From the NCBI GenBank assembly GCA_014237395.1, contig JABZFP010000015.1:1-64000 (forward strand): a DNA stretch of 64,000 bases, given 5' to 3'. The notes under the pieces were generated by a model. The model worked only from the letters and a program-made list of their open reading frames with translations. It did no database searches and was not told the DNA's origin. Below, one piece after another: positions 52,357 through 60,130 of this stretch. The stretch is from Desulfobacteraceae bacterium. Lineage in GTDB: Bacteria > Desulfobacterota > Desulfobacteria > Desulfobacterales > UBA5852. Both the position numbers and the translations under genes were made by a program. Within the stretch, counting starts at the first letter, position 1. Every line of letters begins with the position of its first letter.

Positions 52357-53307
52357 TTACAGTTTGGTTGCGTCGAACACCGCCTTGCGGCTTTCCAATG
52401 CCATTCTCACTTTGTCGACAACTCCGCCGATCTCAATGAAACGCTTCTTGTATCCATCAAGGTCCATATCAACGACACCCAGTTTGACTGTCATGTAACC
52501 CGTCCCATCCTCATTCAAATTCCATTCAACCTGGTTTCCGACTTCTTGTTGAAACACCTTTTGGTCATTATGAATAAACTGAAGCCATCCTTCCTTGGCT
52601 TCTTCTCGGAAGAGGAGGTAAAGGTTCATCGTTTTTGTCGAGAGAGCGTAGGCAAGTGAGAACCTTGTACCGTGCATAAGGAATCTTATCCAATGCAAAC
52701 CCGAAGGGTTTTTTGGTAGCTCCAAGAGTGGATATTCTTGGCTAACGACCTCGATAAACTTACCCCAAAGGTCTCGATAAGCTTCAGCCCTTTCAGGATC
52801 CACTCGACTCGTTTTCCTGGTAGCTTTCACCCAGTCGTTTGGCTTGGATATGATGTTGAATTTCGGGGCTACATGAGAGTCGCCGATCTTCCACAACTCA
52901 ACCTCAAGACCAAAGAAGCGGAACTGTTCATCTGTAATGCGGTTGAGCCAGTCCAAAGCTGATCTGTGCTCCTCAGTGAATTGCTGAGCAACCCAGATGA
53001 TGTTCACGGTGTCTAAACCAGCAGCGTAGGTCATAAGTTGACCAAGGTGGGTATGATCGGTGCGATTAAGCTGGTTCTCGATCAATACCTGTGAGTCTGA
53101 GATCAAATCCCGACATAGAATGTCAGCTCTGAAGGGACCGACATGATTCTCAGTGCCTACCAATTCGAGCTGCATCCCTACCGTATCGCTTAGTAGTTCG
53201 AGATTCTCTGGTTCCGATAGCCACGGGGTAAAATCCAATGCCTCATGATCCCAACAATCACGCAAGACCACTTTTGACAATCTGCTCAATTCCAGCTTCG
53301 TTGCCAT
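52357..53307 (-). CDS. DUF4268 protein, restriction-endonuclease-like fold
   Basis: A 316-residue protein. Its N-terminal half has RADILCRD and VLIENQLNRTDHTHLGQLMTYAA, with E-x-Q in place of the E/D-x-K of PD-(D/E)XK nucleases. The C-terminal half (DUF4268 proper) starts around KFIEVVSQEYPLL. DUF4268 proteins are found in islands with restriction and defence genes. Nuclease activity is possible but not shown by the motif. Confidence 0.72.
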   Translation of the reverse strand: MATKLELSRLSKVVLRDCWDHEALDFTPWLSEPENLELLSDTVGMQLELVGTENHVGPFRADILCRDLISDSQVLIENQLNRTDHTHLGQLMTYAAGLDTVNIIWVAQQFTEEHRSALDWLNRITDEQFRFFGLEVELWKIGDSHVAPKFNIISKPNDWVKATRKTSRVDPERAEAYRDLWGKFIEVVSQEYPLLELPKNPSGLHWIRFLMHGTRFSLAYALSTKTMNLYLLFREEAKEGWLQFIHNDQKVFQQEVGNQVEWNLNEDGTGYMTVKLGVVDMDLDGYKKRFIEIGGVVDKVRMALESRKAVFDATKL

Positions 53308-53315
53308 GGGATTCC

Positions 53316-53774
53316 TTACTCTGTGATGAGGTACTTTGCAGGGAGGGGATTATCATCTCGTTCGTTATCCCAGAGCATGTTGATGATCCACCACCTTTTC
53401 CCATCATGGAAAAGCTGGATGCTGTTGATGCCTCGTTTGAAGGGCTCTGGATCGTCGGGATTAAATCGGGCTTCGTATGTACTGAATACGTGCGCAACGT
53501 TTCCGAATATCTCGGTCCGTCGGGCTACCTCCCACTCGTAGAAACCTTGCTGATCGAAGAAGCCAGCGGTGGATTCGATGTATTCCTCGACGTCCCGCAC
53601 AACAGCTTGAGGTGTGCCATCTTCCAAAACATCCGTTCTGATCATGTGTGCTCTGTCAAAAAACAGGGGACTCATCTGATCCCACTTACGTTCTTGCCCA
53701 GCAGGACCACAAATACTGGCATAAAGAGCCTCAATGAGTGTGTCGATGTCCTTTCCTGGTTCATCCTTCATCAT
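53316..53774 (-). CDS. NTF2/SnoaL-like protein
   Basis: A 152-residue protein with the cone-shaped NTF2-like fold: an N-terminal helix, then AHVFSTYEARF and GINSIQLFHDGKRWWIINMLW strands. Such domains bind small ligands or act as enzymes. GGGAGGGAA precedes the paired ATG codons. It is the first gene of the minus-strand block of 49-54 kb, eight bases before the DUF4268 gene. Confidence 0.7.
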   Translation of the reverse strand: MMKDEPGKDIDTLIEALYASICGPAGQERKWDQMSPLFFDRAHMIRTDVLEDGTPQAVVRDVEEYIESTAGFFDQQGFYEWEVARRTEIFGNVAHVFSTYEARFNPDDPEPFKRGINSIQLFHDGKRWWIINMLWDNERDDNPLPAKYLITE

Positions 53775-54159
53775 TTCCCTCCCGCAGCATATCGTATTCG
53801 GATGGTACGTCCCTTGCTCTTACATATTGTGTACCACGCACTCACCGCCGCCTTCGGCGGCGTGTAACCGCAGATATCATAGGCATTCTTGAAGCCGGAC
53901 AGGATAAATGCGTCCGTACGAAGTGCCAATCACGTATACGTTTTTTAGTGCCACTCGTACAGGATGTAGCCTTTTGATAGCCATTCCTAACAGCCTGTAG
54001 CTGTTGACAATATCGTTATCAGGTGGTTTGTATCACGTATTAAGCGAACGCTCAAATATCAGCCGGAGAGGTTGTTTATGGAGGGATAATGGAGACCCCC
54101 GTCAAGTGCCCGCATGGGTGACGGGGGTTTCGTTATTCTGGAAAAAGGAGGCTTAACAA
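53775..54159. other. divergent promoter region with hairpins
   Basis: 385 bases between divergently transcribed blocks. It contains a small perfect hairpin CGCCGCC-TTC-GGCGGCG at 53846-53862 and a terminator-like stem listed separately. A 10-codon open frame (ATG after GGAGGGATA near 54090) ends inside that stem. The plus-strand HEPN gene's ribosome site AAAGGAGG is at the right edge. Confidence 0.55.
54095..54128 (+). terminator. terminator-like or attenuator-like stem
   Basis: ACCCCCGTCA paired with TGACGGGGGT, loop of 14 bases, followed by TT and weak T. It lies 32 bases before the HEPN gene start, and its arms contain the start and end of a 10-codon frame. Terminator or attenuator function is speculative. 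Confidence 0.45.
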
Positions 54160-55035
54160 TTGGGCTATCAAGAGCTTGATGTACTGACACCTCTATCCGA
54201 GTTTAGATGCGACTTAGAGCAGTTTGACATTAATGATTTCTGTTCTGTTGTCCGTTGTAGGGAAAAACCTGAGTTGCCAGAGAGTCTAAATCATAATCTT
54301 TCTGAGTATGATCATGAAATCTTATCAGATACGCCTTACTGGCTGCACTTCCATCATAATGAGAATGAGCAAATATCGGCTGCGGAAAAGGTGAATCTTT
54401 TCCTCCTTTCCCTTTGGGTAGTCAAGCCTACGAAAACTCATGCTAAATTTCGTTTCGGCATCTCGGAAGACCGAAAATATGGTGGTATAAGTAGGTATTT
54501 GGACCGGTTTCTATGGATAAGGGGCAACACGCATGACGAAGTATCCAAGGAGGATCTTGAAAGGCTTTCTTCGCTAATCAGAAACATGGTAAGCATCGTT
54601 ACAAATCACCAAAGGCTACACAATGCCTTACACCTAACTCATCAAGCGTGCATGGCTTTCAAGTGGCAACCTGCGTTTATCTGTTTCAGCAGTGCCATGG
54701 AAGCAATACTCACCTACAGTAAAAAACATGGCATTACACAAAGGATTGCCGAAACCTATGCGCTGCTGACCAAAGCCGAAGGGAAAGACAAGGAAAAAGC
54801 TGTTTCTGAAGTGAAAAGGTTGTACGGAATACGATCAGACATTGTGCATGGAAGAGCAGCTTATATGAATGACGCAGACAGGAATATAGAGGAACTGACC
54901 AACTTAACAAATGTCATTCGCCGGTTATGGGACATCGTATTAAGTTCGGACGATATCTTAACTGAACTGGAAAAAAGCGATAGGGAGCGAGCGGCTTGGT
55001 TTAATAGCCTCGGAAGATCAGCCCGTGAATCTTAA
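54160..55035 (+). CDS. HEPN-domain protein, ApeA-like
   Basis: A 291-residue protein. Residues 225-230 read RSDIVH, the R-x4-H HEPN motif, in the helix GIRSDIVHGRAAYM. The preceding helix region (SAMEAILTYSKKHGIT) has the HEPN layout seen in the ApeA-HEPN group. The start is TTG at 54160 with AAAGGAGG eight bases upstream; no ATG is available. It heads the plus-strand defence strip. Confidence 0.7.
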   Translation: MGYQELDVLTPLSEFRCDLEQFDINDFCSVVRCREKPELPESLNHNLSEYDHEILSDTPYWLHFHHNENEQISAAEKVNLFLLSLWVVKPTKTHAKFRFGISEDRKYGGISRYLDRFLWIRGNTHDEVSKEDLERLSSLIRNMVSIVTNHQRLHNALHLTHQACMAFKWQPAFICFSSAMEAILTYSKKHGITQRIAETYALLTKAEGKDKEKAVSEVKRLYGIRSDIVHGRAAYMNDADRNIEELTNLTNVIRRLWDIVLSSDDILTELEKSDRERAAWFNSLGRSARES

Positions 55036-55120
55036 ACCCTACTACTATAACTGCCCCCCCGATTACATCGATTCCATCGATCCCGACCTCCACAAAGAGG
55101 TTGGAGCTATCAAATTCTGA
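55025..55120 (+). CDS. possible micro-protein, 31 aa
   Basis: A GTG start overlaps the end of the HEPN gene. It encodes NLKPYYYNCPPDYIDSID and continues to GAIKF. No strong ribosome site, only GGAAG. It could be translated by coupling between the HEPN and TIR genes, or be non-coding. Confidence 0.35.
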   Translation: MNLKPYYYNCPPDYIDSIDPDLHKEVGAIKF

Positions 55121-55137
55121 ACAAAGGATCAGCTACC

Positions 55138-56106
55138 ATGATCAAAGTATTCTTCTCGTATTCGCACAAAGATGAGGAATTGAGAAATGAACTGGAAACT
55201 CATCTGGCTGCCTTAAAAAGACAAGGGGTTATTGAAACCTGGCATGATAGGCGGATTGGCGCTGGTGTCGATATTGATCGGGAGATTGATCAGCATCTTG
55301 AACTGGCTGATATCATACTGCTTCTGGTAAGCCCTTACTTTATAGCCTCCGATTATTGCTATGATGTTGAAATGAAAGGTGCCATTGAGCGTCATAGCGC
55401 CGGTGAGACGGTAGTTATTCCTGTCATATTGCATCCCTGTGATTGGAAGGGTGCGCCTTTCGGAAAACTGAGAGCAACTCCGACAGATGGCAAACCTGTC
55501 TCAAAATTTTCAAATCTTCATGACGCTTTTCTGGAAATAACCCAAGATATTAGAGCTGTTGCTAAGTCAATCGCTACCGAAAGAGAGATCGAAATCAGTA
55601 ATACCCAAGTAGCCTCAAACCCCATTAGGGGACAAGTGAAAAAACGTCCAGTTGGATTGCAACCAAGATCGGGCAACCTGCGTGTTCGGAAAAAATTCGC
55701 CGATCTGGACCGATCCAGATATGTTGCAGAATCTTTTGAATACATGGCGAACTACTTTGAAAATTCGCTGGCGGAGTTAGAGGCTCGAGTCGCTAAAATT
55801 AACGCAGACTTTCGGCGTATAGATGCCAATACGTTTACAGCTTCGATTTTCGAAAGTGGTGACTGCGTTAGCAGTTGTAAAATTTGGCTTTCAAGTGACA
55901 CTAATTCATCTGGAGAAATTCGATATTCGACCTCCACCTCGGGCAACTCTTGGAACGAATCCATCCATATCGAAGACGACGGATATTCGATGGGACTGAG
56001 AGCTATGGGGTTTCATTTTATGCAACAACACGAGCGAGATAAACTGCTCACAAAAGAAGGTGGAGCGGAACTATTCTGGAGTATGTTAATCGGATCACTC
56101 CAATGA
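55138..56106 (+). CDS. TIR-domain protein with distinct C-terminal region
   Basis: The N-terminal TIR domain (1-140) starts MIKVFFSYSHKDEELRNELE and has the BB-loop region RRIGAG. Its predicted catalytic Glu78 lies in SDYCYDVEMKGAIER. TIR domains of this type cleave NAD+ or make cyclic-ADP-ribose signals in antiphage systems. The C-terminal part (190-322) contains ESFEYMANYFENSLAELEAR and FTASIFESGDCVSSC, a conserved but unnamed domain. AAAGGATC precedes the ATG. It follows an HEPN gene and precedes a zinc-ribbon gene. Confidence 0.85.
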   Translation: MIKVFFSYSHKDEELRNELETHLAALKRQGVIETWHDRRIGAGVDIDREIDQHLELADIILLLVSPYFIASDYCYDVEMKGAIERHSAGETVVIPVILHPCDWKGAPFGKLRATPTDGKPVSKFSNLHDAFLEITQDIRAVAKSIATEREIEISNTQVASNPIRGQVKKRPVGLQPRSGNLRVRKKFADLDRSRYVAESFEYMANYFENSLAELEARVAKINADFRRIDANTFTASIFESGDCVSSCKIWLSSDTNSSGEIRYSTSTSGNSWNESIHIEDDGYSMGLRAMGFHFMQQHERDKLLTKEGGAELFWSMLIGSLQ

Positions 56107-56122
56107 TGACTGGGAGGTCAAA

Positions 56123-56269
56123 ATGATCAGGAGAGGATTTAGGTGTCGTAATTGTGGACGTCGGTTTGTCACCGAAGTTTTGGAGCCAGGGGAGGCAGAA
56201 GCCAAACTTATACGATCTGGACCAGTTAGATGCCCTGAATGCGGGAGCACTGACTTAGAAAGAGATTAA
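56123..56269 (+). CDS. small zinc-ribbon protein, 48 aa
   Basis: A 48-residue zinc ribbon with CRNCGRRF and CPECGSTD. GGGAGGTC precedes the ATG at 56123. It lies 16 bases after the TIR gene, likely in the same transcript. Such small zinc ribbons may bind nucleic acid or partner proteins. Confidence 0.7.
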   Translation: MIRRGFRCRNCGRRFVTEVLEPGEAEAKLIRSGPVRCPECGSTDLERD

Positions 56270-56324
56270 TTTCGGAGTTTGTCAAGAAGGATCTGCAGGA
56301 GGTAATCCAAATCGAATCGAAGCC

Positions 56325-56531
56325 ATGTTCAAAGACTTTTGCGGGTTTCGGATAGTGTGTGCTGAACGTAGACTCGCGCTGGGTATCGAGATCGTCCTGG
56401 TCGATCCACCAAGCTATTTTGCCCATCGAAAGAGCGCAGTCAGTGGAATGGCATCGTTCGATATAGCCAAGAATACCCTTGCCACGATCGGGCTTGAATG
56501 CCCGATCTGGCTGGTTGGGATCGAGGAGTGA
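56325..56531 (+). CDS. hypothetical protein, 68 aa
   Basis: A 68-residue frame (MFKDFCGFRIVCAERR, LVDPPSYFAHRK, IGLECPIWLVG). Its stop lies 4 bases before the next gene's ATG. The nearest AGGAGG is about 20 bases upstream of its start, too far to be typical. Family unknown, so coding is only moderately supported. Confidence 0.35.
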   Translation: MFKDFCGFRIVCAERRLALGIEIVLVDPPSYFAHRKSAVSGMASFDIAKNTLATIGLECPIWLVGIEE

Positions 56532-56535
56532 TGGG

Positions 56536-57315
56536 ATGACTGAGCAATTGAAGGGAACCAGCTTTCGAAAAGCCCTGTTAGATGTAGTCAATATTCACTC
56601 CAAAAAAATGGCAGCAATGGCTCAACAGGCAATCCTCATCGATGCTGTTGAAAGGTTAGGCATTCGATTTGATACTGCGAAGGAACAAGCTCTCCTCACG
56701 GTCTGGAGCGATCTATTTCGGGAAGGTCATTTAGCATGGGGAAAGGACTTGAGTAATCCAGGTTCACCTTGGTGCCATCTGACAGAAAAGGGGCGAGAAG
56801 CCCTTAGAAATCTAAGCAGAGATCCAGCTAATCCAGATGGATACGTAGCTCATCTAATGCGAGAAATTACACTTGATCCTGTCGCCGAGTCATACATACG
56901 GGAAGCACTAAGAACGTACAATTCGAACTGCTACAAGGCAGCAGCAGTTATGGTTGGCTGTGCTTCGGAGAGCTTGCTATTGGAACTCCGGGATGAGTTA
57001 GTAGCGAGGATGACATCTCTATCACTTACGATCCCCAAAAAACTCAAGGATTGGCGCATCCGTACCTTTACGGTGGCAATACATGGTGAGCTTACAAAGC
57101 GGGTCAGCCAGATGGATCGCCATTTGCGGGAATCATTTGAATCCTATTGGACAGCATTTACCCATCAGATAAGAGTAATCAGAAACGATGCGGGTCATCC
57201 TCTGAGTGTGGAACCAGTTTCTCCCGCATCAGTTCATGGTTCATTACTTGTGTTCCCCGAGTTGGCTGCTCTCAACCATAAATTGCGATCATGGGTGCAA
57301 AAATCATTTCAGTAA
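56536..57315 (+). CDS. HEPN-like protein with RNDAGH motif
   Basis: A 259-residue protein. Residues 216-221 read RNDAGH, the R-x4-H motif, in IRVIRNDAGHPLSV. Residues 120-160 (ALRTYNSNCYKAAAVMVGCA) resemble HEPN helices. The N-terminal region (LTEKGREALRNL) looks like a winged HTH. GAGGAG precedes the ATG at 56536. It sits in a set of defence-like genes. RNase activity is an inference from the motif. Confidence 0.65.
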   Translation: MTEQLKGTSFRKALLDVVNIHSKKMAAMAQQAILIDAVERLGIRFDTAKEQALLTVWSDLFREGHLAWGKDLSNPGSPWCHLTEKGREALRNLSRDPANPDGYVAHLMREITLDPVAESYIREALRTYNSNCYKAAAVMVGCASESLLLELRDELVARMTSLSLTIPKKLKDWRIRTFTVAIHGELTKRVSQMDRHLRESFESYWTAFTHQIRVIRNDAGHPLSVEPVSPASVHGSLLVFPELAALNHKLRSWVQKSFQ

Positions 57316-57405
57316 GAGCGCAGGTGACCAACCCCCGCTCGGCTCCGCCGAGCGCAGCATGACCATGTCCCACAACCATGACACGGCATGAGTAAGGATT
57401 GCCAC

Positions 57406-58092
57406 ATGAATGACTCAGATGACATCCCCAAGGAAGTTGCTAAAACACTGACCAAAGAAACGGTGAGAGAGATTGGGAGATTCCTTGAAATGGTTGTTGG
57501 CGAACCACTGAAGGGAATTGGTGGCATCGCCTCTGATCAGGTTAGCTACTGGCGATATATAAACTTGCTCAAGCTGAAAGATAAAGTAGACGCAATCCAT
57601 GTTGAAAGAGCGTTTGAAGGCAAGACCCTTCCCATACCGCCTCGCTATGCGATTCCAATTATCGAGACTGCATCCACTGAGGATAATGAAACCATTCAGG
57701 ACCTGTGGGCAGGTCTGATAGCAAATGCAGTGGATTCCAGCAAACGCCTATCCATGAACAAGCGCTATATACGTATCCTTACAGACATGGAACCGCTTGA
57801 TGCTCAGGTACTTGAATTGCTGATGCAAGACTTTGACTTGAAGACTAAAAGCACTCCCGAAGAAGCCCAAGGTTTGACGGTGAGCCAGTTGTCAAAGGCT
57901 GCTGGATGCAGTCAAGATGAGATTCAAATGTCGATCCTCAACTTGTATCAGATGCAATGCATAGTCGATTATTCGGGGGTTACGTGGACGGAACTAAACT
58001 CCAAATCGATCTTCACCTCAACCAATAAACCTGATGCAAGATTCCAGCTTTCACCTTTAGGTATCTCTCTGCTGGAAGCCTGTAAGCATTAA
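57406..58092 (+). CDS. Abi-alpha-like (DUF4393) protein
   Basis: A 228-residue protein resembling DUF4393/Abi-alpha abortive-infection proteins. The helical N-terminus (PKEVAKTLTKETVREIGR) is followed by DQVSYWRYINLLKL, PRYAIPIIETASTEDNETIQ and LWAGLIANAVD. GTAAGGA precedes the ATG at 57406. An ATG at 57388 has no ribosome site. Probably part of the defence strip. Its partner is unknown. Confidence 0.7.
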   Translation: MNDSDDIPKEVAKTLTKETVREIGRFLEMVVGEPLKGIGGIASDQVSYWRYINLLKLKDKVDAIHVERAFEGKTLPIPPRYAIPIIETASTEDNETIQDLWAGLIANAVDSSKRLSMNKRYIRILTDMEPLDAQVLELLMQDFDLKTKSTPEEAQGLTVSQLSKAAGCSQDEIQMSILNLYQMQCIVDYSGVTWTELNSKSIFTSTNKPDARFQLSPLGISLLEACKH

Positions 58093-58108
58093 AGGAAAAC
58101 ATTCCGAG

Positions 58109-59083
58109 ATGGAGTACACCCAATTGCTCGACTTCGTCGAGCGCAAGATGACAATGTCCCACATATACCAGCCCCTGATGCTCCGCATCTTGATAGAGGC
58201 TGGAGGGACCGCTACGATCCGACAACTTGCCCATGGGTTCCTTGATCAGGACGAGAGCCAGCTCCGATACTACGAGGACCGCATCAAAAAGATGCCCCTG
58301 CCGGTACTCAAACGGCGCGGGATCATATCCCATGATGGTGACCTCGTCACCCTGAACTGCAAGAAGCTGACATTCGAACAAAAGTCTCAGGTGCTGATGC
58401 TCTGCGAAAAGCGGATGCGTGAGTTTATCATGCAGCGGGGTATCGACCTTTGGGGCTACAGGCTCATCGATACCGACCCTATCCCCGGTAGCCTCCGGTA
58501 CCGGGTAATCAAAGAATCTGGTGGCAGATGTGCTCTGTGCGGAGCCACCAAGAAGGAGCGCCCTCTGGACGTGGATCACATCATTCCCCGCTCCAAAGGT
58601 GGTAAAACTGAGTATGAGAACCTCCAAGTACTCTGCTCCCTGTGCAATCAGGAGAAGGGGAACAAGGACGATACCGATTTCCGTAACGATGACCAGCCCG
58701 AGTTCGTCCCTGACTGCAAATTCTGTTACCCGAACATCAAGCCTCGCATCATCAAGGGTACCGGTACCATGATTGCTATCAAGGATGGCTATCCAGTGAC
58801 AGAGGGTCACACCCTCGTGATCCCCAAGAGACATGTAGCCGAGTATTTCGATCTCTCGGATTCCGAGAGGCGTGATGCCGATAGCCTCCTGAAATACCTG
58901 AAGCGCAAGATGATCAAGAAAGATCCCAGTATCACCGGATACAATATTGGTGTGAACTGCGGGGAATCAGCAGGGCAAACCATATTCCATCTGCACTATC
59001 ACCTGATTCCCCGACGGGATGGGGACACCTCGGATCCCCGAGGCGGAGTCCGAGGGGTGATACCGGGCAAACGAGGATACTGA
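58109..59083 (+). CDS. HNH endonuclease-HIT nucleotide hydrolase fusion
   Basis: A 324-residue two-domain enzyme. The HNH part (141-180) reads CALC with DVDHIIPRSKGGKTEYENLQ and CSLC, a zinc-bound HNH with H157 and N171. The C-terminal HIT domain (about 205-310) ends in HLHYHLIP (H294, H296, H298). HIT enzymes cut nucleoside phosphates, and HNH cuts nucleic acids. The N-terminal ~110 residues are a helical domain with a short winged-HTH look. The combination suggests a nuclease whose ligand is a nucleotide. It fits the defence context. Confidence 0.88.
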   Translation: MEYTQLLDFVERKMTMSHIYQPLMLRILIEAGGTATIRQLAHGFLDQDESQLRYYEDRIKKMPLPVLKRRGIISHDGDLVTLNCKKLTFEQKSQVLMLCEKRMREFIMQRGIDLWGYRLIDTDPIPGSLRYRVIKESGGRCALCGATKKERPLDVDHIIPRSKGGKTEYENLQVLCSLCNQEKGNKDDTDFRNDDQPEFVPDCKFCYPNIKPRIIKGTGTMIAIKDGYPVTEGHTLVIPKRHVAEYFDLSDSERRDADSLLKYLKRKMIKKDPSITGYNIGVNCGESAGQTIFHLHYHLIPRRDGDTSDPRGGVRGVIPGKRGY

Positions 59084-59087
59084 TTGC

Positions 59088-59993
59088 ATGGTGGACGAAA
59101 ACTTCATATGCTTGAACCAAGAGGTAATTCGTAAGGCTAAAGGGTTGATATTTCCTGCTGCCGAATCCGAAGGGACGTTTCGTCTCAATTCCATCTTTTT
59201 TCGCCTATCTGCTGAGATGACTACAAGGATGCACTCCGCATTTTTAAGAAATGCGAGTCCTTCTGATCAATTTCTTTCGATTCAGCACTCTCGTTATTTT
59301 GAAAATTCTATCTCCAGATTTAGCGACTTTCTCAACCGGCTGAACCTTATAAGGTGGATGCATGGTACTTTTGAATCTCAAACAGGTGATGACTCTAAGT
59401 ACTGGCACCTGTTTGCTGGTTTAGCCGTCAAAGATTTCCATACTGATCTATCCAGTCTCATGGACTCTCTGGCTCCAGTCATTATCACGACTACGGTAGG
59501 AGTTGACTCGTTGAATCATGATGCGAGTTATTTGCCTGGGTTTTCACATTTACTTCCTGACAGAAGGCGTTCCTTTTGGCAGAAACTTCCGAGCGATATT
59601 CAATCGCTCATACATAACACTGCTGATTGGTGGAGTCCTATCAAGAGGGTAAGAGATGTATTAATCCACAAAGAGCATATCAAGATTATCTTCGGTAATC
59701 CAGAAGACGGCATCTGGTTCCAGAACTATAACCCTCTCGTAAAGCTCTCATCTCCCCAGATTATCGCTGAAGAAACATTGTGCATCGCCAATGGGGGGAA
59801 TCAGGTCATCGATTTCTGGAAATATGCAGCTTTTGCCTTTTCCGAACTTATTGTATTTTCTGATGCCCTTGGCGAAGTCCTTGCTGAAGTACTCGGGGGC
59901 ACTTCTGAGTCCTTAACTGAATGTATGCTTGCTTTTAACTGTCCCCAAATAGTCAAAGCTCTGGATGACCTCAGCCAGAACGCTAATGAATAA
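59088..59993 (+). CDS. HEPN-like hypothetical protein
   Basis: A 301-residue protein. Residues 189-194 read RDVLIH, an R-x4-H motif in IKRVRDVLIHKEHIKI. The rest has no family I recognise. It lies 4 bases after the HNH-HIT gene, likely translationally coupled. It could be the RNase effector of that pair, but this is an inference from one motif. Confidence 0.5.
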   Translation: MVDENFICLNQEVIRKAKGLIFPAAESEGTFRLNSIFFRLSAEMTTRMHSAFLRNASPSDQFLSIQHSRYFENSISRFSDFLNRLNLIRWMHGTFESQTGDDSKYWHLFAGLAVKDFHTDLSSLMDSLAPVIITTTVGVDSLNHDASYLPGFSHLLPDRRRSFWQKLPSDIQSLIHNTADWWSPIKRVRDVLIHKEHIKIIFGNPEDGIWFQNYNPLVKLSSPQIIAEETLCIANGGNQVIDFWKYAAFAFSELIVFSDALGEVLAEVLGGTSESLTECMLAFNCPQIVKALDDLSQNANE

Positions 59994-60130
59994 CAGCCAA
60001 TCTAACTTCCCCAAGAACCTTGGATACCCCGTTTTTTCATGATATGATAACCAGCAGCAGATATCTGTTGCATTCACCACCTAAACCCTTGAAACCCTTT
60101 ACCTAACCCAAACAACCTGCAAGGAACCTC

